In this document: piece by piece, positions 1 through 6,236 of the stretch
Layout of the letters: every line of letters begins with the position of its first letter
Position numbering within the stretch: the stretch's first letter is position 1
From: Acidimicrobiaceae bacterium
GTDB lineage: Bacteria > Actinomycetota > Acidimicrobiia > Acidimicrobiales > UBA8592
Direction of reading: 5' to 3'
Assembly: GCA_002715405.1 (NCBI GenBank)
Contig: PAZD01000007.1
Span: 1-7,969 of the forward strand
DNA: 7,969 bases
Position numbers and translations under genes: made by a program
The notes under the pieces: generated by a model
What the model was told of the DNA's origin: nothing
Database searches by the model: none
Seen by the model: the letters and a program-made list of their open reading frames with translations, nothing else

Positions 1-772
1 CCTCCTCCTCCTCCTCTTCCGTTGAATCTTCAATCATATTAGGCTTATCAAGGACTTCATCCTCATCTTCATCAGAATCAGATTCAATCGCAAAATCTCG
101 AAGACCACCTTCAGGTACCTTCGCGCGAATTTGTTCCGCCTTCCAAGTACATCCAAACTTTCCATTCGCAATCCAAACACCATTACACTTTAGTACTACC
201 TTAATAAGTGTCCCCTTCATTAGAACATTTAGAAGATCAACTGGAGTACCTTCATTACCTTCAACATCAAATACAACCTTATTCTTATCATAAATTGAGA
301 AATCCTTAAACTTACCATCCCTCTTTACAATCTTAAATTGAAATCCATCAGGATACATACCATTTGGTTCACCAGTCTCTTCATCTCTAGAAACTCGAAC
401 CATAGGAGTATATAGTTCATTAATTACATCGATTGACAGCTTAGGCTTCTTAAACCATGGCTGACTATTCTCGATCGCTTTCGCTTTGAGGAGTTCATCA
501 ATTTCAAGCATCTTAGAATGAAAATCTCTTAGTTCTTCATTATCATCCATATTCTTAAACGAGATCTTTACAGCATACTTTCCAGATGTATCATTATCAG
601 GATAATAGGAAGGTTCCCATGGAACCTCGACTTCGGGAGTTTGAATATATAGTGGATTGATTCCACCATTATAATTAAGGAATAACATCTTCCCACCATT
701 ACTAAGTGTCTTAGGCTGTGAAAATGAAATCTTTGAAATATCAACACTTGGTGCTTTCATCGCACTAGTCAT
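1..772 (-). CDS. Putative ssDNA-binding protein, T7 gp2.5-like / DUF5871-like, partial at C-terminus
   Basis: The frame is open from the ATG at 772 to the left edge, giving 257 residues with no stop, so the C-terminus is missing. The body (about residues 10-225) is soluble and looks beta-rich. Recognisable stretches are VPWEPSYYPDN (50-60), QPWFKKP (104-110) and VWIANGKFGCTWKAEQI (199-215), which resemble an algal-virus/mimivirus family that I link from memory to T7 gp2.5-like single-strand binding proteins. The tail is strongly acidic (SDSDEDEDE at 231-239, then a run of Glu from 252), which fits SSB proteins that use an acidic C-terminus to recruit replication partners. Its role would be to coat ssDNA in replication or recombination. 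The start is chosen because no other ATG lies between 772 and the upstream in-frame stop at 869-871; a second Met at residue 5 is possible. Codons are GC-richer than in most neighbours. The virus-conserved family is fairly sure, the SSB role less so. Confidence 0.7.
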   Translation of the reverse strand, partial: MTSAMKAPSVDISKISFSQPKTLSNGGKMLFLNYNGGINPLYIQTPEVEVPWEPSYYPDNDTSGKYAVKISFKNMDDNEELRDFHSKMLEIDELLKAKAIENSQPWFKKPKLSIDVINELYTPMVRVSRDEETGEPNGMYPDGFQFKIVKRDGKFKDFSIYDKNKVVFDVEGNEGTPVDLLNVLMKGTLIKVVLKCNGVWIANGKFGCTWKAEQIRAKVPEGGLRDFAIESDSDEDEDEVLDKPNMIEDSTEEEEEE

Positions 773-867
773 ATTCTTTGCTTTTGCTTTTGCTTTTCCT
801 TTGCTTTTCCTTTGCTTTGTTTTGTTTTGTTTTTCTTTGTTTTTGTTTTTGTTTTTGTTTTTGTTAT
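773..867 (-). promoter_or_regulatory. A-rich, almost T-free 5' leader of the putative SSB gene
   Basis: Read on the minus strand, the 95 bases before the ATG consist almost only of A with regularly spaced C and G. Four tandem AAAAAC units are followed by AAAAC units, then AAAGG/AAAAGC units, and the leader ends AAAGAATATG. There is no upstream ATG. A long unstructured A-rich leader of this kind is known to favour translation of poxvirus late mRNAs. By analogy it probably drives high translation of the SSB; that is inference. The in-frame upstream codons are open back to 869-871 but contain no Met, so the tract is untranslated if AUG is required. Confidence 0.6.
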
Positions 868-877
868 TCTATTTATA
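868..877 (-). promoter_or_regulatory. TATA-like promoter element of the putative SSB gene
   Basis: The minus strand reads TATAAATAGA directly upstream of the A-rich leader, about 95 bases from the start codon. It matches a eukaryote-type TATA box and sits in a very AT-rich stretch (about 870-925). Transcription starting at or just after it would yield the long A-rich leader. The call rests on position and sequence only. Confidence 0.4.
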
Positions 878-954
878 CTTAATTTCAAATTTTTAAATAA
901 TTTAATAATTTAATTTCGACGAATTTATATTTAAGATTTTTTTTCCAAGAATTA

Positions 955-963
955 TTAAATAGA
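955..963 (+). promoter_or_regulatory. Start-adjacent TTAAATAGA element
   Basis: TTAAATAGA directly abuts the ATG at 964. Close variants sit at the same place before two other plus-strand genes (TTAATAGA at 3986-3993, TTAATAGT at 7176-7183), and TATAAATAGA precedes the SSB leader. It may be an initiator-type late promoter, comparable in placement to the poxvirus TAAAT late element. The background is AT-rich, so chance is a real alternative. Confidence 0.3.
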
Positions 964-1995
964 ATGTGTCTTATTGAACAATGTAATAGTAAAAGTAAAT
1001 ATGGTGGATATTGTTATAAACATCGTCGGAATTATTTATGTAATGGTAAATATATTGTGATAGAAAGGTTTACAAATAAAGAATCTGATTATTTAAAAAT
1101 AGATATAATTAATACTATCTTAAGTATAGCACCACAACTTTATACTTCTGTGATAAGTATTAAACGTCGAAAAGAAGCATTTAATATTTTAAGTGAGATA
1201 GTAAAGGTTTTCAAAAAATATGATGAGAAAGATATTAAATATATAATAAGTATACAAAATAGAGTAAAGAAAAAGATTATTCAGAAAATAGATCAATTAA
1301 GAGGACCTGGATATATTAACAAGAAGTTATGTAATAATGATACTGATTTTTATTCTTATGATTCGATCGATTTAATTGATGATAAATATTTTTATTCCTA
1401 TAAAGATTCAAATGATTTTATTTGGTTCTTTGATATACGATCATTAAATAAATTAATTGAACTGAAGCAACCAAATCCATATACAATGAAAGAAATACCA
1501 AATAATATCATTGATGAAGTGAAAGAACTAACATCAAAATTAAATTTAAAAGAGGAGGATGAATTAATTAATAAAAAGAAGATAAAACAATCAAAGAGGC
1601 AAATGATCAAGCAAAATACAATTGATCTATTTTCAGATATAGATAATAGCGGATATTATTGTCAACCTGAATGGTTTTTATCATTATCGATGGTTTATTT
1701 AAAGAAGTTATATAAAAATTTAGAAGACATATGGAATTATCGTTTACAGATAACTGATGATGTAAAATCTCGTATATGTCCTCCGAATGGTTTAGTATTT
1801 ACAGCACGTGTAAGTGATGTGATGAGGTATAATTCAAAAGAAAGAGTACAAGAATTAATACTAAGTGATATTATGAAGTTCCGTAATGCTATTTCTGAAG
1901 AGGATAAAAAATTGGGATATATGTATTTTATTATTGGATTAGGCTCAGTATCCCTTGGATGTTGGGATACACATCAATGGCTTATGTATGTATAA
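964..1995 (+). CDS. Conserved giant-virus protein with N-terminal Cys/His zinc-binding motif and IQ-like segment
   Basis: This 343-residue protein has a layout I recognise from many uncharacterised Nucleocytoviricota proteins, but its function is unknown. The N-terminus carries C2-x4-C7-x9-C17-x2-H20 (YGGYCYKHR), a likely small zinc-binding site. An IQ-like helix (IQNRVKKKI, from residue 98) runs into RGPGY (113-117) and LCNNDTDF (122-129). Next come FFSYKD-like and FDIRSL (156-161) blocks and NPYT (171-174). The C-terminal half has a WFLSLS block (237-242), DIWNYR (255-260) and ICPPNG (271-276). It ends with a hydrophobic segment (about 318-331), as the family usually does, so it seems full length. 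Positions 201-216 are a Lys-rich linker. No enzyme motif is visible. The IQ-like segment might bind a calmodulin-type partner, but this is speculative. It is divergent from the SSB gene, with a 23-bp gap to the next gene. Confidence 0.8.
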   Translation: MCLIEQCNSKSKYGGYCYKHRRNYLCNGKYIVIERFTNKESDYLKIDIINTILSIAPQLYTSVISIKRRKEAFNILSEIVKVFKKYDEKDIKYIISIQNRVKKKIIQKIDQLRGPGYINKKLCNNDTDFYSYDSIDLIDDKYFYSYKDSNDFIWFFDIRSLNKLIELKQPNPYTMKEIPNNIIDEVKELTSKLNLKEEDELINKKKIKQSKRQMIKQNTIDLFSDIDNSGYYCQPEWFLSLSMVYLKKLYKNLEDIWNYRLQITDDVKSRICPPNGLVFTARVSDVMRYNSKERVQELILSDIMKFRNAISEEDKKLGYMYFIIGLGSVSLGCWDTHQWLMYV

Positions 1996-2010
1996 TATTT
2001 ATATAAATAT
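1995..2010 (+). terminator. Palindromic 3'-end hairpin after the Cys/His-IQ gene
   Basis: ATATTTATATAAATAT is a perfect 16-base palindrome starting on the last base of the TAA stop. As RNA it can form a 6-bp stem with an ATAT loop. Mimivirus mRNAs are known to be cleaved and polyadenylated at such hairpins. The surroundings are pure A/T, so the single case is only moderately convincing. Confidence 0.45.
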
Positions 2011-2020
2011 ATATATATAT
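2007..2020. repeat. (AT)7 dinucleotide run reaching into a start codon
   Basis: Seven AT units occupy most of the 23-bp gap between two plus-strand genes. The last unit supplies the first two bases of the ATG at 2019. The first units overlap the palindrome at 1995-2010. Length variation here would change the spacing of the gap but not the downstream reading frame. Confidence 0.6.
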
Positions 2021-3908
2021 GGAAGGATATCTTTCGGATGCTCATAAAATTTCAAAAAAATATGAAGGATTGTTAAGAAAGTTATCTAATGATGATTGGA
2101 AATTACTGGTTGAATTAAATAAAATGATCCTAAAATATAGTGTTGGAGGATGGAAAAAAGAAGACTTTCTAAAAAGTGTTGAACAAATGGATATAGCAAA
2201 AAAAGAAAATGGTAAATCTAATTTATACAACAAGGAAAGTATAAAAAAACTATTAAAAGAACGGGGTATTAAATCTGGATTATCAAAGTATAGTAGAGAA
2301 GAATTAATAAGATTATATTTTAAAGATAAATTTTATAATGAGAATAAAGATGAATTATGTAAGTTAGATCGTGCGGAATTAGTTAATTTCTTAGATCAAT
2401 TTAAGGATAGACTCAAAGAAATAATTACAAGTATACCTGAAGGTAATCAAGCTTTATTAAGAGTTGATGAAATAGTTGATGTTAGCCACGGATTTCATTA
2501 TAAGGAAGCATCTAGAGAACTACTTTATTTATCAAATCCGTTATATACATTATTTACAATGATTACGGAACATTATCATGTGATTCATCAAGCGTATCGA
2601 CAACAAGTAGGAGTATTACCTGCTGGGGAAGAACGTAGAAATAGATGGAGTGAATATGTTCCAGATAATTTGGATGATATGATACGAATAACCTATAGAA
2701 CATACAATAGTATCAAAGAAACTTCTTTAGAGATAATGAAAATCGTATTAGCAAAATTATATGATGTGGATACCTTAAATCATCGAGCAAATATTAATCC
2801 AATTGTAAATATTATTCTTCATGGAAATTATGGATCCCCTAATTTTCAAAATCACACGATGGATCAAAAAGAAAGATTTAATTATAGTTTAAATCTTTTT
2901 GAATTATTAGTTAATAATGGACTCAGTAAAGTTAATATTGCTGGTGTCCGTTATGATATTATTTTAGGAGAAAGAGGGAATGTTTTCTATCACTCAGTCA
3001 ATGGTAAAATTCTATTATCACAAGCGCCATTTCTTAATCATGTAGCCTATCCACATACACACGCTGTATTAGCGTCACTTCAAGAGGGAGGTAATGCGAC
3101 ATATTATAGTATATGTCGACGCCATTTAAAAGATATATGGAACGAATCTCGAGAATTACATCGATCAAAGAAAAGATATAATTTTCTATTAGGGACATTG
3201 GATCCTCAATCTCCATTGAACCTTCTCGAAGAACGTAATTTAATAGAGAATATAGGTCAAATGAAACGAGGACGAAGGTTAGTTAGTGAATCATTAAGAA
3301 GACAACATTTAATTGGAGATGTCCAAAAAAAAGATTTTTTAACTGAAAGAAGATTAGCATTAGGCACAGCAATTACAAGGGATGAATCAGTAATGAGAGA
3401 TATTCCCCTTGAAGTATTGAATAAGGTATTAACTTATCTTTCAGAGGAATATATTCCAATGCCCGAACAAAAAATAAGTGATATACTTGAAGATATTCAT
3501 GAGCGAAGAGAATTTGAAAGATCATTTGGTCCTATTGAAGAAGAACCTGATCAACTTTTAATAATGGACCGCATTGATCCATCGGTTGGTGTTGTCCAGA
3601 AAGATTTATATGAAGGTGTAAGGGTATCATGGATATATGGAGGAGAGGAACGATATGGAAGAATTGTAGAATTGAAGGGGGACGAAGCGGTTATTCAAAC
3701 AGATGAAGGAAAGGAATTAACACAACCTTTACAAGACTTAACCGCTATTGAACCGGGGCATGTACAACAATTATCAGGTGAAAGATTTAAATTAGAATCA
3801 CCGGCGAAGCCATTTTCTCGCAAAGGCGATGCTCAGCGATCTCCGAAGCGTGGTGGTTATAGAAGAAGAATAAAGAGTAAGAAAAAAGGAAGGAGGAAGA
3901 AAAAATAG
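2019..3908 (+). CDS. Large putative DNA/chromatin-associated protein with SAP-like, Tudor-like and basic C-terminal segments
   Basis: I do not recognise this 629-residue protein as a named family. Residues 73-104 (IKKLLKERGIKSGLSKYSREELIRLYF-type pattern) look like a SAP helix-extension-helix DNA-binding motif. Residues 150-450 form a large, apparently globular alpha-rich core with many His and aromatic residues (YPHTHAVLASL at 344-354), and no catalytic motif I can name. IPLEVLNKVLTYL (462-474) resembles the first helix of an F-box, but the rest of that domain is not evident. Residues 531-577 (YEGVRVSWIYGG, then RYGRIVELKGDEAVIQ) look like a Tudor/SH3-type barrel. The last 22 residues are extremely basic (RGGYRRR, then KKKGRRKKK), as in nucleic-acid-binding tails. 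It lies directly upstream of the SWIB gene on the same strand. I infer a virion core, genome-packaging or chromatin role. Reality of the gene is near certain; function is open. Confidence 0.75.
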   Translation: MEGYLSDAHKISKKYEGLLRKLSNDDWKLLVELNKMILKYSVGGWKKEDFLKSVEQMDIAKKENGKSNLYNKESIKKLLKERGIKSGLSKYSREELIRLYFKDKFYNENKDELCKLDRAELVNFLDQFKDRLKEIITSIPEGNQALLRVDEIVDVSHGFHYKEASRELLYLSNPLYTLFTMITEHYHVIHQAYRQQVGVLPAGEERRNRWSEYVPDNLDDMIRITYRTYNSIKETSLEIMKIVLAKLYDVDTLNHRANINPIVNIILHGNYGSPNFQNHTMDQKERFNYSLNLFELLVNNGLSKVNIAGVRYDIILGERGNVFYHSVNGKILLSQAPFLNHVAYPHTHAVLASLQEGGNATYYSICRRHLKDIWNESRELHRSKKRYNFLLGTLDPQSPLNLLEERNLIENIGQMKRGRRLVSESLRRQHLIGDVQKKDFLTERRLALGTAITRDESVMRDIPLEVLNKVLTYLSEEYIPMPEQKISDILEDIHERREFERSFGPIEEEPDQLLIMDRIDPSVGVVQKDLYEGVRVSWIYGGEERYGRIVELKGDEAVIQTDEGKELTQPLQDLTAIEPGHVQQLSGERFKLESPAKPFSRKGDAQRSPKRGGYRRRIKSKKKGRRKKK

Positions 3909-3930
3909 AGAATAAAATTATTTAAACAAA

Positions 3931-3953
3931 TGTTATGATAAAGTATCATAACA
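3931..3953 (+). terminator. Strong 3'-end hairpin after the 629-residue gene
   Basis: TGTTATGATA (3931-3940) and TATCATAACA (3944-3953) form a perfect 10-bp stem closed by a 3-base loop, AAG, starting 23 bases after the stop. It contains G and C, so it is not merely an AT-rich accident. It is the clearest match in the window to the Mimivirus-type hairpin that marks mRNA 3' ends, and it separates this gene from the SWIB gene. Confidence 0.7.
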
Positions 3954-3961
3954 AGTGCGGT

Positions 3962-3995
3962 AAAGAAATAAAAAAAAAAAATAAATTAATAGAAA
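3962..3995 (+). promoter_or_regulatory. A-rich leader and start-adjacent element of the SWIB gene
   Basis: The 34 bases before the SWIB ATG are about 80% A, include 12 consecutive A (3970-3981), and contain no C. TTAATAGA (3986-3993) lies three bases before the ATG and resembles the elements before the genes at 964 and 7184. With the A-rich leader of the SSB gene this suggests a shared strong late-type promoter or translation enhancer. The inference is by analogy to poxvirus A-rich leaders. Confidence 0.5.
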
Positions 3996-4589
3996 ATGCC
4001 TCCCTCCAAGAAATCCTCCTCTTCCAAGAAATCTAAGAAAGTCGAACCTAAGAAAGTCGAACCTGAGCCTGTGAAGGTCGAGACACCTGTTGTTGATGCC
4101 CCTGTCGAACCTCCAACCGAGGCATCTGACAATTATGATTCTGAATTTACTGATATTCAGGAGCAGCTAAAGGCTGCTTTAACGATTATTAAGAGCCTTT
4201 CTTCGCAGGTATCGAAGCTTGAGAAGAGAGTTCAGCGTGACCGCAAGGTCATGGACAAGAAAATGAAAGGCCGTGTAAAGAGGGTTGTTGACCCTAACAA
4301 GCCCCCGAGTGGATTTGCGAAGCCCGGGCCTATTTCGGAGGAGCTCCGTAAGTTCCTTAGCCTTGACAAGGGTGAGTTGATTGCTCGTACCGAGGTCACG
4401 AAGCGTATTACGGCATATTGTAAGCAGCATGATCTTCAGAAGGAAGAGGATAAGAGAACAATCCATGCTGATGCTACACTACGTAAGTTGCTTCGTATGA
4501 AGAAGGGGGATGAACTAACCTTTTTCAATCTTCAGAAGTATATGAAGGTTCATTATCCAAATAAGGATGGTGTTTTTGTCCATAATTAA
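3996..4589 (+). CDS. SWIB/MDM2-domain protein
   Basis: This is a 197-residue protein in three parts. Residues 1-50 are a low-complexity Ser/Lys then Pro/Glu/Val tail, including the repeated KKVEP block. Residues 51-90 are a probable coiled coil (IQEQLKAALTIIKSLSSQVSKL pattern). Residues 104-187 are a SWIB/MDM2 fold: SGFAKPGPISEELRKFL, then TEVTKRITAYCKQHDLQ, then ADATLRKLLRMKKGDELTFFNLQKYMKVHY. SWIB domains occur in SWI/SNF chromatin remodelling subunits and, fused or alone, in many giant viruses. The likely role is protein-protein contact in chromatin or transcription, in the virus factory or virion core; the coiled coil suggests oligomers. Its codons are much GC-richer than those of neighbouring genes (one sampled 60-base line is about 48% GC), which suggests high expression. 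The last 65 bp overlap the end of the convergent metallopeptidase gene. Confidence 0.93.
   Translation: MPPSKKSSSSKKSKKVEPKKVEPEPVKVETPVVDAPVEPPTEASDNYDSEFTDIQEQLKAALTIIKSLSSQVSKLEKRVQRDRKVMDKKMKGRVKRVVDPNKPPSGFAKPGPISEELRKFLSLDKGELIARTEVTKRITAYCKQHDLQKEEDKRTIHADATLRKLLRMKKGDELTFFNLQKYMKVHYPNKDGVFVHN
4035..4064 (+). repeat. Two tandem 15-bp repeats inside the SWIB gene
   Basis: AAGAAAGTCGAACCT occurs twice in a row (4035-4049, 4050-4064), in frame, encoding KKVEP twice; a degenerate third copy follows (VKVE). The perfect nucleotide identity points to recent slippage in the disordered N-terminal tail. Copy number may vary between related viruses. Confidence 0.85.
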
Positions 4590-5637
4590 TGTTTATTTCA
4601 TTGATTGACATTTTCATTGTTTTGTAGACAGGGTTATTTTTTTGTAAACGATTGAATCTTCTATTATTTTTGATAATTTTTTTATTTTTTTTTATAAATT
4701 GGAACCATTTATTTTCTTGAGTCATTTTTACATAATTTTGGTTATGTAATCTACAGAATTTGATAAATTCATTTAAACGATTGTATAATTCGCAACGAAT
4801 GATAAAGTATGATAGAACGTTGGTATTTCTGTTAATATCAATTTTTTTGGTATCGAGAAGTGTTTTATAGAATACTTTATCTTTTTGTAGTTCACAGAAA
4901 CTTTTTTCGAGATGGATTAATGTATAGAAGAGTGATTCATTATGGCGATTGGCATGTTCTGAGATAAGGAAACAATTGATGATATTAGCCCATATTTCTG
5001 TGTAAGCTTCAAATGTGTTGATTTTTTCTGATGTGATCATATATCTTTCTTGATAATGATTGATGATATCATCAGTATCATTTCGATAGTCATATTCAAA
5101 CGCATGAAAGAGTTCATGAATGAGTACTTTTATTAGTTCTTCTTTACGATAGATAGTGATTTCTGAATCAAATAGATTATTTATACAGAATCCTGAGTTA
5201 ATTTCATTTTTTGTGAAATTTGGATTTCCTTTAACAAATAGTTTTTTATTCTTTAGTAGGTATAAATTTATTTTGATAGATCTTATATTTGTAGGATAGA
5301 TACTATATACATATTGTATTGCTGAGTAGATATGATTTATCATATTATTAATATTTTCATTTGAATAGATTTTGATTAGTATATTTGTATTTTTGATTGT
5401 AATTTTTGTTTCAACAAGTTTTAATTGATAAGTTTTTTGTGAGATGGTAGTTGGTATAAATTTACCTTTTTTGATTGTGATTGTTTTTTGATCTATCTGA
5501 TGATAGTAGTTAATTTTTAGAGGTATTCGTTTGATTGATTTAAGAAAGATATATAATTTATGAAGTTCATTTGATTTTTGTACATCTACTTTAGGATAGA
5601 TGTATTTCCTTAGATTAATTGATTCTTTTGTGAGCAT
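4525..5637 (-). CDS. HExxH zinc metallopeptidase, giant-virus type
   Basis: This 370-residue protein carries IYRKEELIKVLIHELFHAFEY-type sequence with H174-E175-x-x-H178, the zinc-binding and catalytic core of gluzincin-like peptidases. Downstream, FEAYTEIWAN offers E210 or E214 as the third zinc ligand. The NSGFC block (147-151) and the RKEE lead-in resemble a metallopeptidase family found across giant viruses. There is no signal peptide or clear membrane span, so it probably acts in the cytoplasm or virion, perhaps in protein maturation; the substrate is unknown. The C-terminal third is rich in Lys/Asn. The first Met is used because the next is at residue 99; this start lies inside the J-protein gene (23-bp overlap, different frame). 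The last 65 bp (about 20 codons) are antisense to the SWIB gene. Fold and active site are confident, cellular role is not. Confidence 0.85.
   Translation of the reverse strand: MLTKESINLRKYIYPKVDVQKSNELHKLYIFLKSIKRIPLKINYYHQIDQKTITIKKGKFIPTTISQKTYQLKLVETKITIKNTNILIKIYSNENINNMINHIYSAIQYVYSIYPTNIRSIKINLYLLKNKKLFVKGNPNFTKNEINSGFCINNLFDSEITIYRKEELIKVLIHELFHAFEYDYRNDTDDIINHYQERYMITSEKINTFEAYTEIWANIINCFLISEHANRHNESLFYTLIHLEKSFCELQKDKVFYKTLLDTKKIDINRNTNVLSYFIIRCELYNRLNEFIKFCRLHNQNYVKMTQENKWFQFIKKNKKIIKNNRRFNRLQKNNPVYKTMKMSINEININYGQKHHPYLDNEPSYTSED
5581..5604 (-). terminator. Inverted repeat just after the J-protein stop
   Basis: TACATCT (5581-5587) and AGATGTA (5598-5604) are perfect reverse complements with a 10-base spacer. 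On the minus strand the repeat begins 10 bases after the J-protein stop (5615-5617), so it is placed to mark that mRNA's 3' end, but it lies inside the coding sequence of the metallopeptidase. Seven pairs with a 10-base loop is modest evidence on its own. Confidence 0.4.
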
Positions 5638-6226
5638 TATAATTATCTCTTATAAAAAATTTAATAGTTAATTTACATGTAATATTATGGATAATTATAT
5701 TTTCATAAGTTCGAAAGTTTAAGGGTAACATTCCATATTTAGTTTGAATAATGATCATTTTAAATCTTTTTTTTATTTTATCGATGTGAAGTATTCCTAG
5801 ATGAATGATGAAGTCCTCATCTAAATTTTCAATATTAATGATTTTATTTGCTGGGATGATTTGTTTTAGTTTAAACTTTTTAAATTTTTCCCAAATCGCA
5901 GTTTTTAGTTGTTGAGGTATTGAGTGATAGATTAATTTCATTAATTTATATTCTTTTGATTCAATAAATTTATCATAATATGAGAACAATACTTGTAATT
6001 CATCAGGAGTAAAATCTATATTTTTAAATGTTCTTCGAATATTATATTCCTTTCTTTTTTGATCATCAGATAGGGTGATATATGCTTCATTTATTTTTTT
6101 AAATTGAGTATCAACTCCTTTATTTTTATCTGGATGATATTTTTTACATAGATTATGATATTGTTTTTTTATTTCTTCTTTTGTTGAGTTATTATTAACT
6201 TGGAGTATTTGATAATAATCATCCAT
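5615..6226 (-). CDS. J-domain (DnaJ/Hsp40-like) co-chaperone
   Basis: Residues 1-66 form a complete J domain: YYQILQVNNNSTKEEIKKQY, then the HPD motif at 31-33 (CKKYHPDKNKG), then FKKINEAYITLSDDQKRKEY. The HPD loop is what stimulates Hsp70 ATPase, so the protein probably recruits a host or viral Hsp70. There is no Gly/Phe-rich linker and no CxxCxGxG zinc repeats, so it is class III (J domain only). The remaining 137 residues are Lys/Ile-rich, with a charged helical part (about 72-125) and a likely beta-rich end (about 130-192) that I do not recognise. Total length is 203. It starts 9 bp after the AAA+ gene stop, and its last 23 bp overlap the metallopeptidase start. Confidence 0.9.
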   Translation of the reverse strand: MDDYYQILQVNNNSTKEEIKKQYHNLCKKYHPDKNKGVDTQFKKINEAYITLSDDQKRKEYNIRRTFKNIDFTPDELQVLFSYYDKFIESKEYKLMKLIYHSIPQQLKTAIWEKFKKFKLKQIIPANKIINIENLDEDFIIHLGILHIDKIKKRFKMIIIQTKYGMLPLNFRTYENIIIHNITCKLTIKFFIRDNYNAHKRIN

Positions 6227-6236
6227 AATGATTATT
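6214..6236 (-). terminator. Inverted repeat between the AAA+ gene stop and the J-protein start
   Basis: AATAATCAT (6214-6222) and ATGATTATT (6228-6236) form a perfect 9-bp stem with a 5-base loop. The repeat overlaps the AAA+ gene stop (6236-6238) and contains the J-protein start codon (6224-6226) in its loop and stem edge. It is well placed as a Mimivirus-type mRNA 3'-end hairpin for the AAA+ gene. If also present in the J-protein mRNA it would enclose the start codon, which may affect initiation. Confidence 0.55.

Noticed and set aside
1398..3216. Antisense open frames at 1398-1610, 2042-2233 and 3034-3216 (minus)
   Set aside because: They lie wholly inside well-supported plus-strand genes, have low-complexity hydrophobic or Ser/Phe-rich translations typical of antisense frames, and have no recognisable motif.
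3462..3520. F-box domain in the 629-residue protein (IPLEVLNKVLTYL)
   Set aside because: Only one short helix resembles an F-box and it is internal; the remaining F-box helices are not evident, so I mention it but do not annotate a ubiquitin ligase role.
4179..4466. Antisense open frame of 95 codons within the SWIB gene
   Set aside because: It is the shadow of the GC-richer SWIB codons; the sense strand encodes a clear SWIB domain over the same bases.
4590..4640. Hairpin after the SWIB stop (AATGT and ACATT arms)
   Set aside because: Only five pairs with a 15-base loop, inside the metallopeptidase coding sequence.
4838..4845. AAAATTGA motif on the minus strand
   Set aside because: It lies inside the metallopeptidase gene with no minus-strand start downstream of it; copies at this level are expected by chance.
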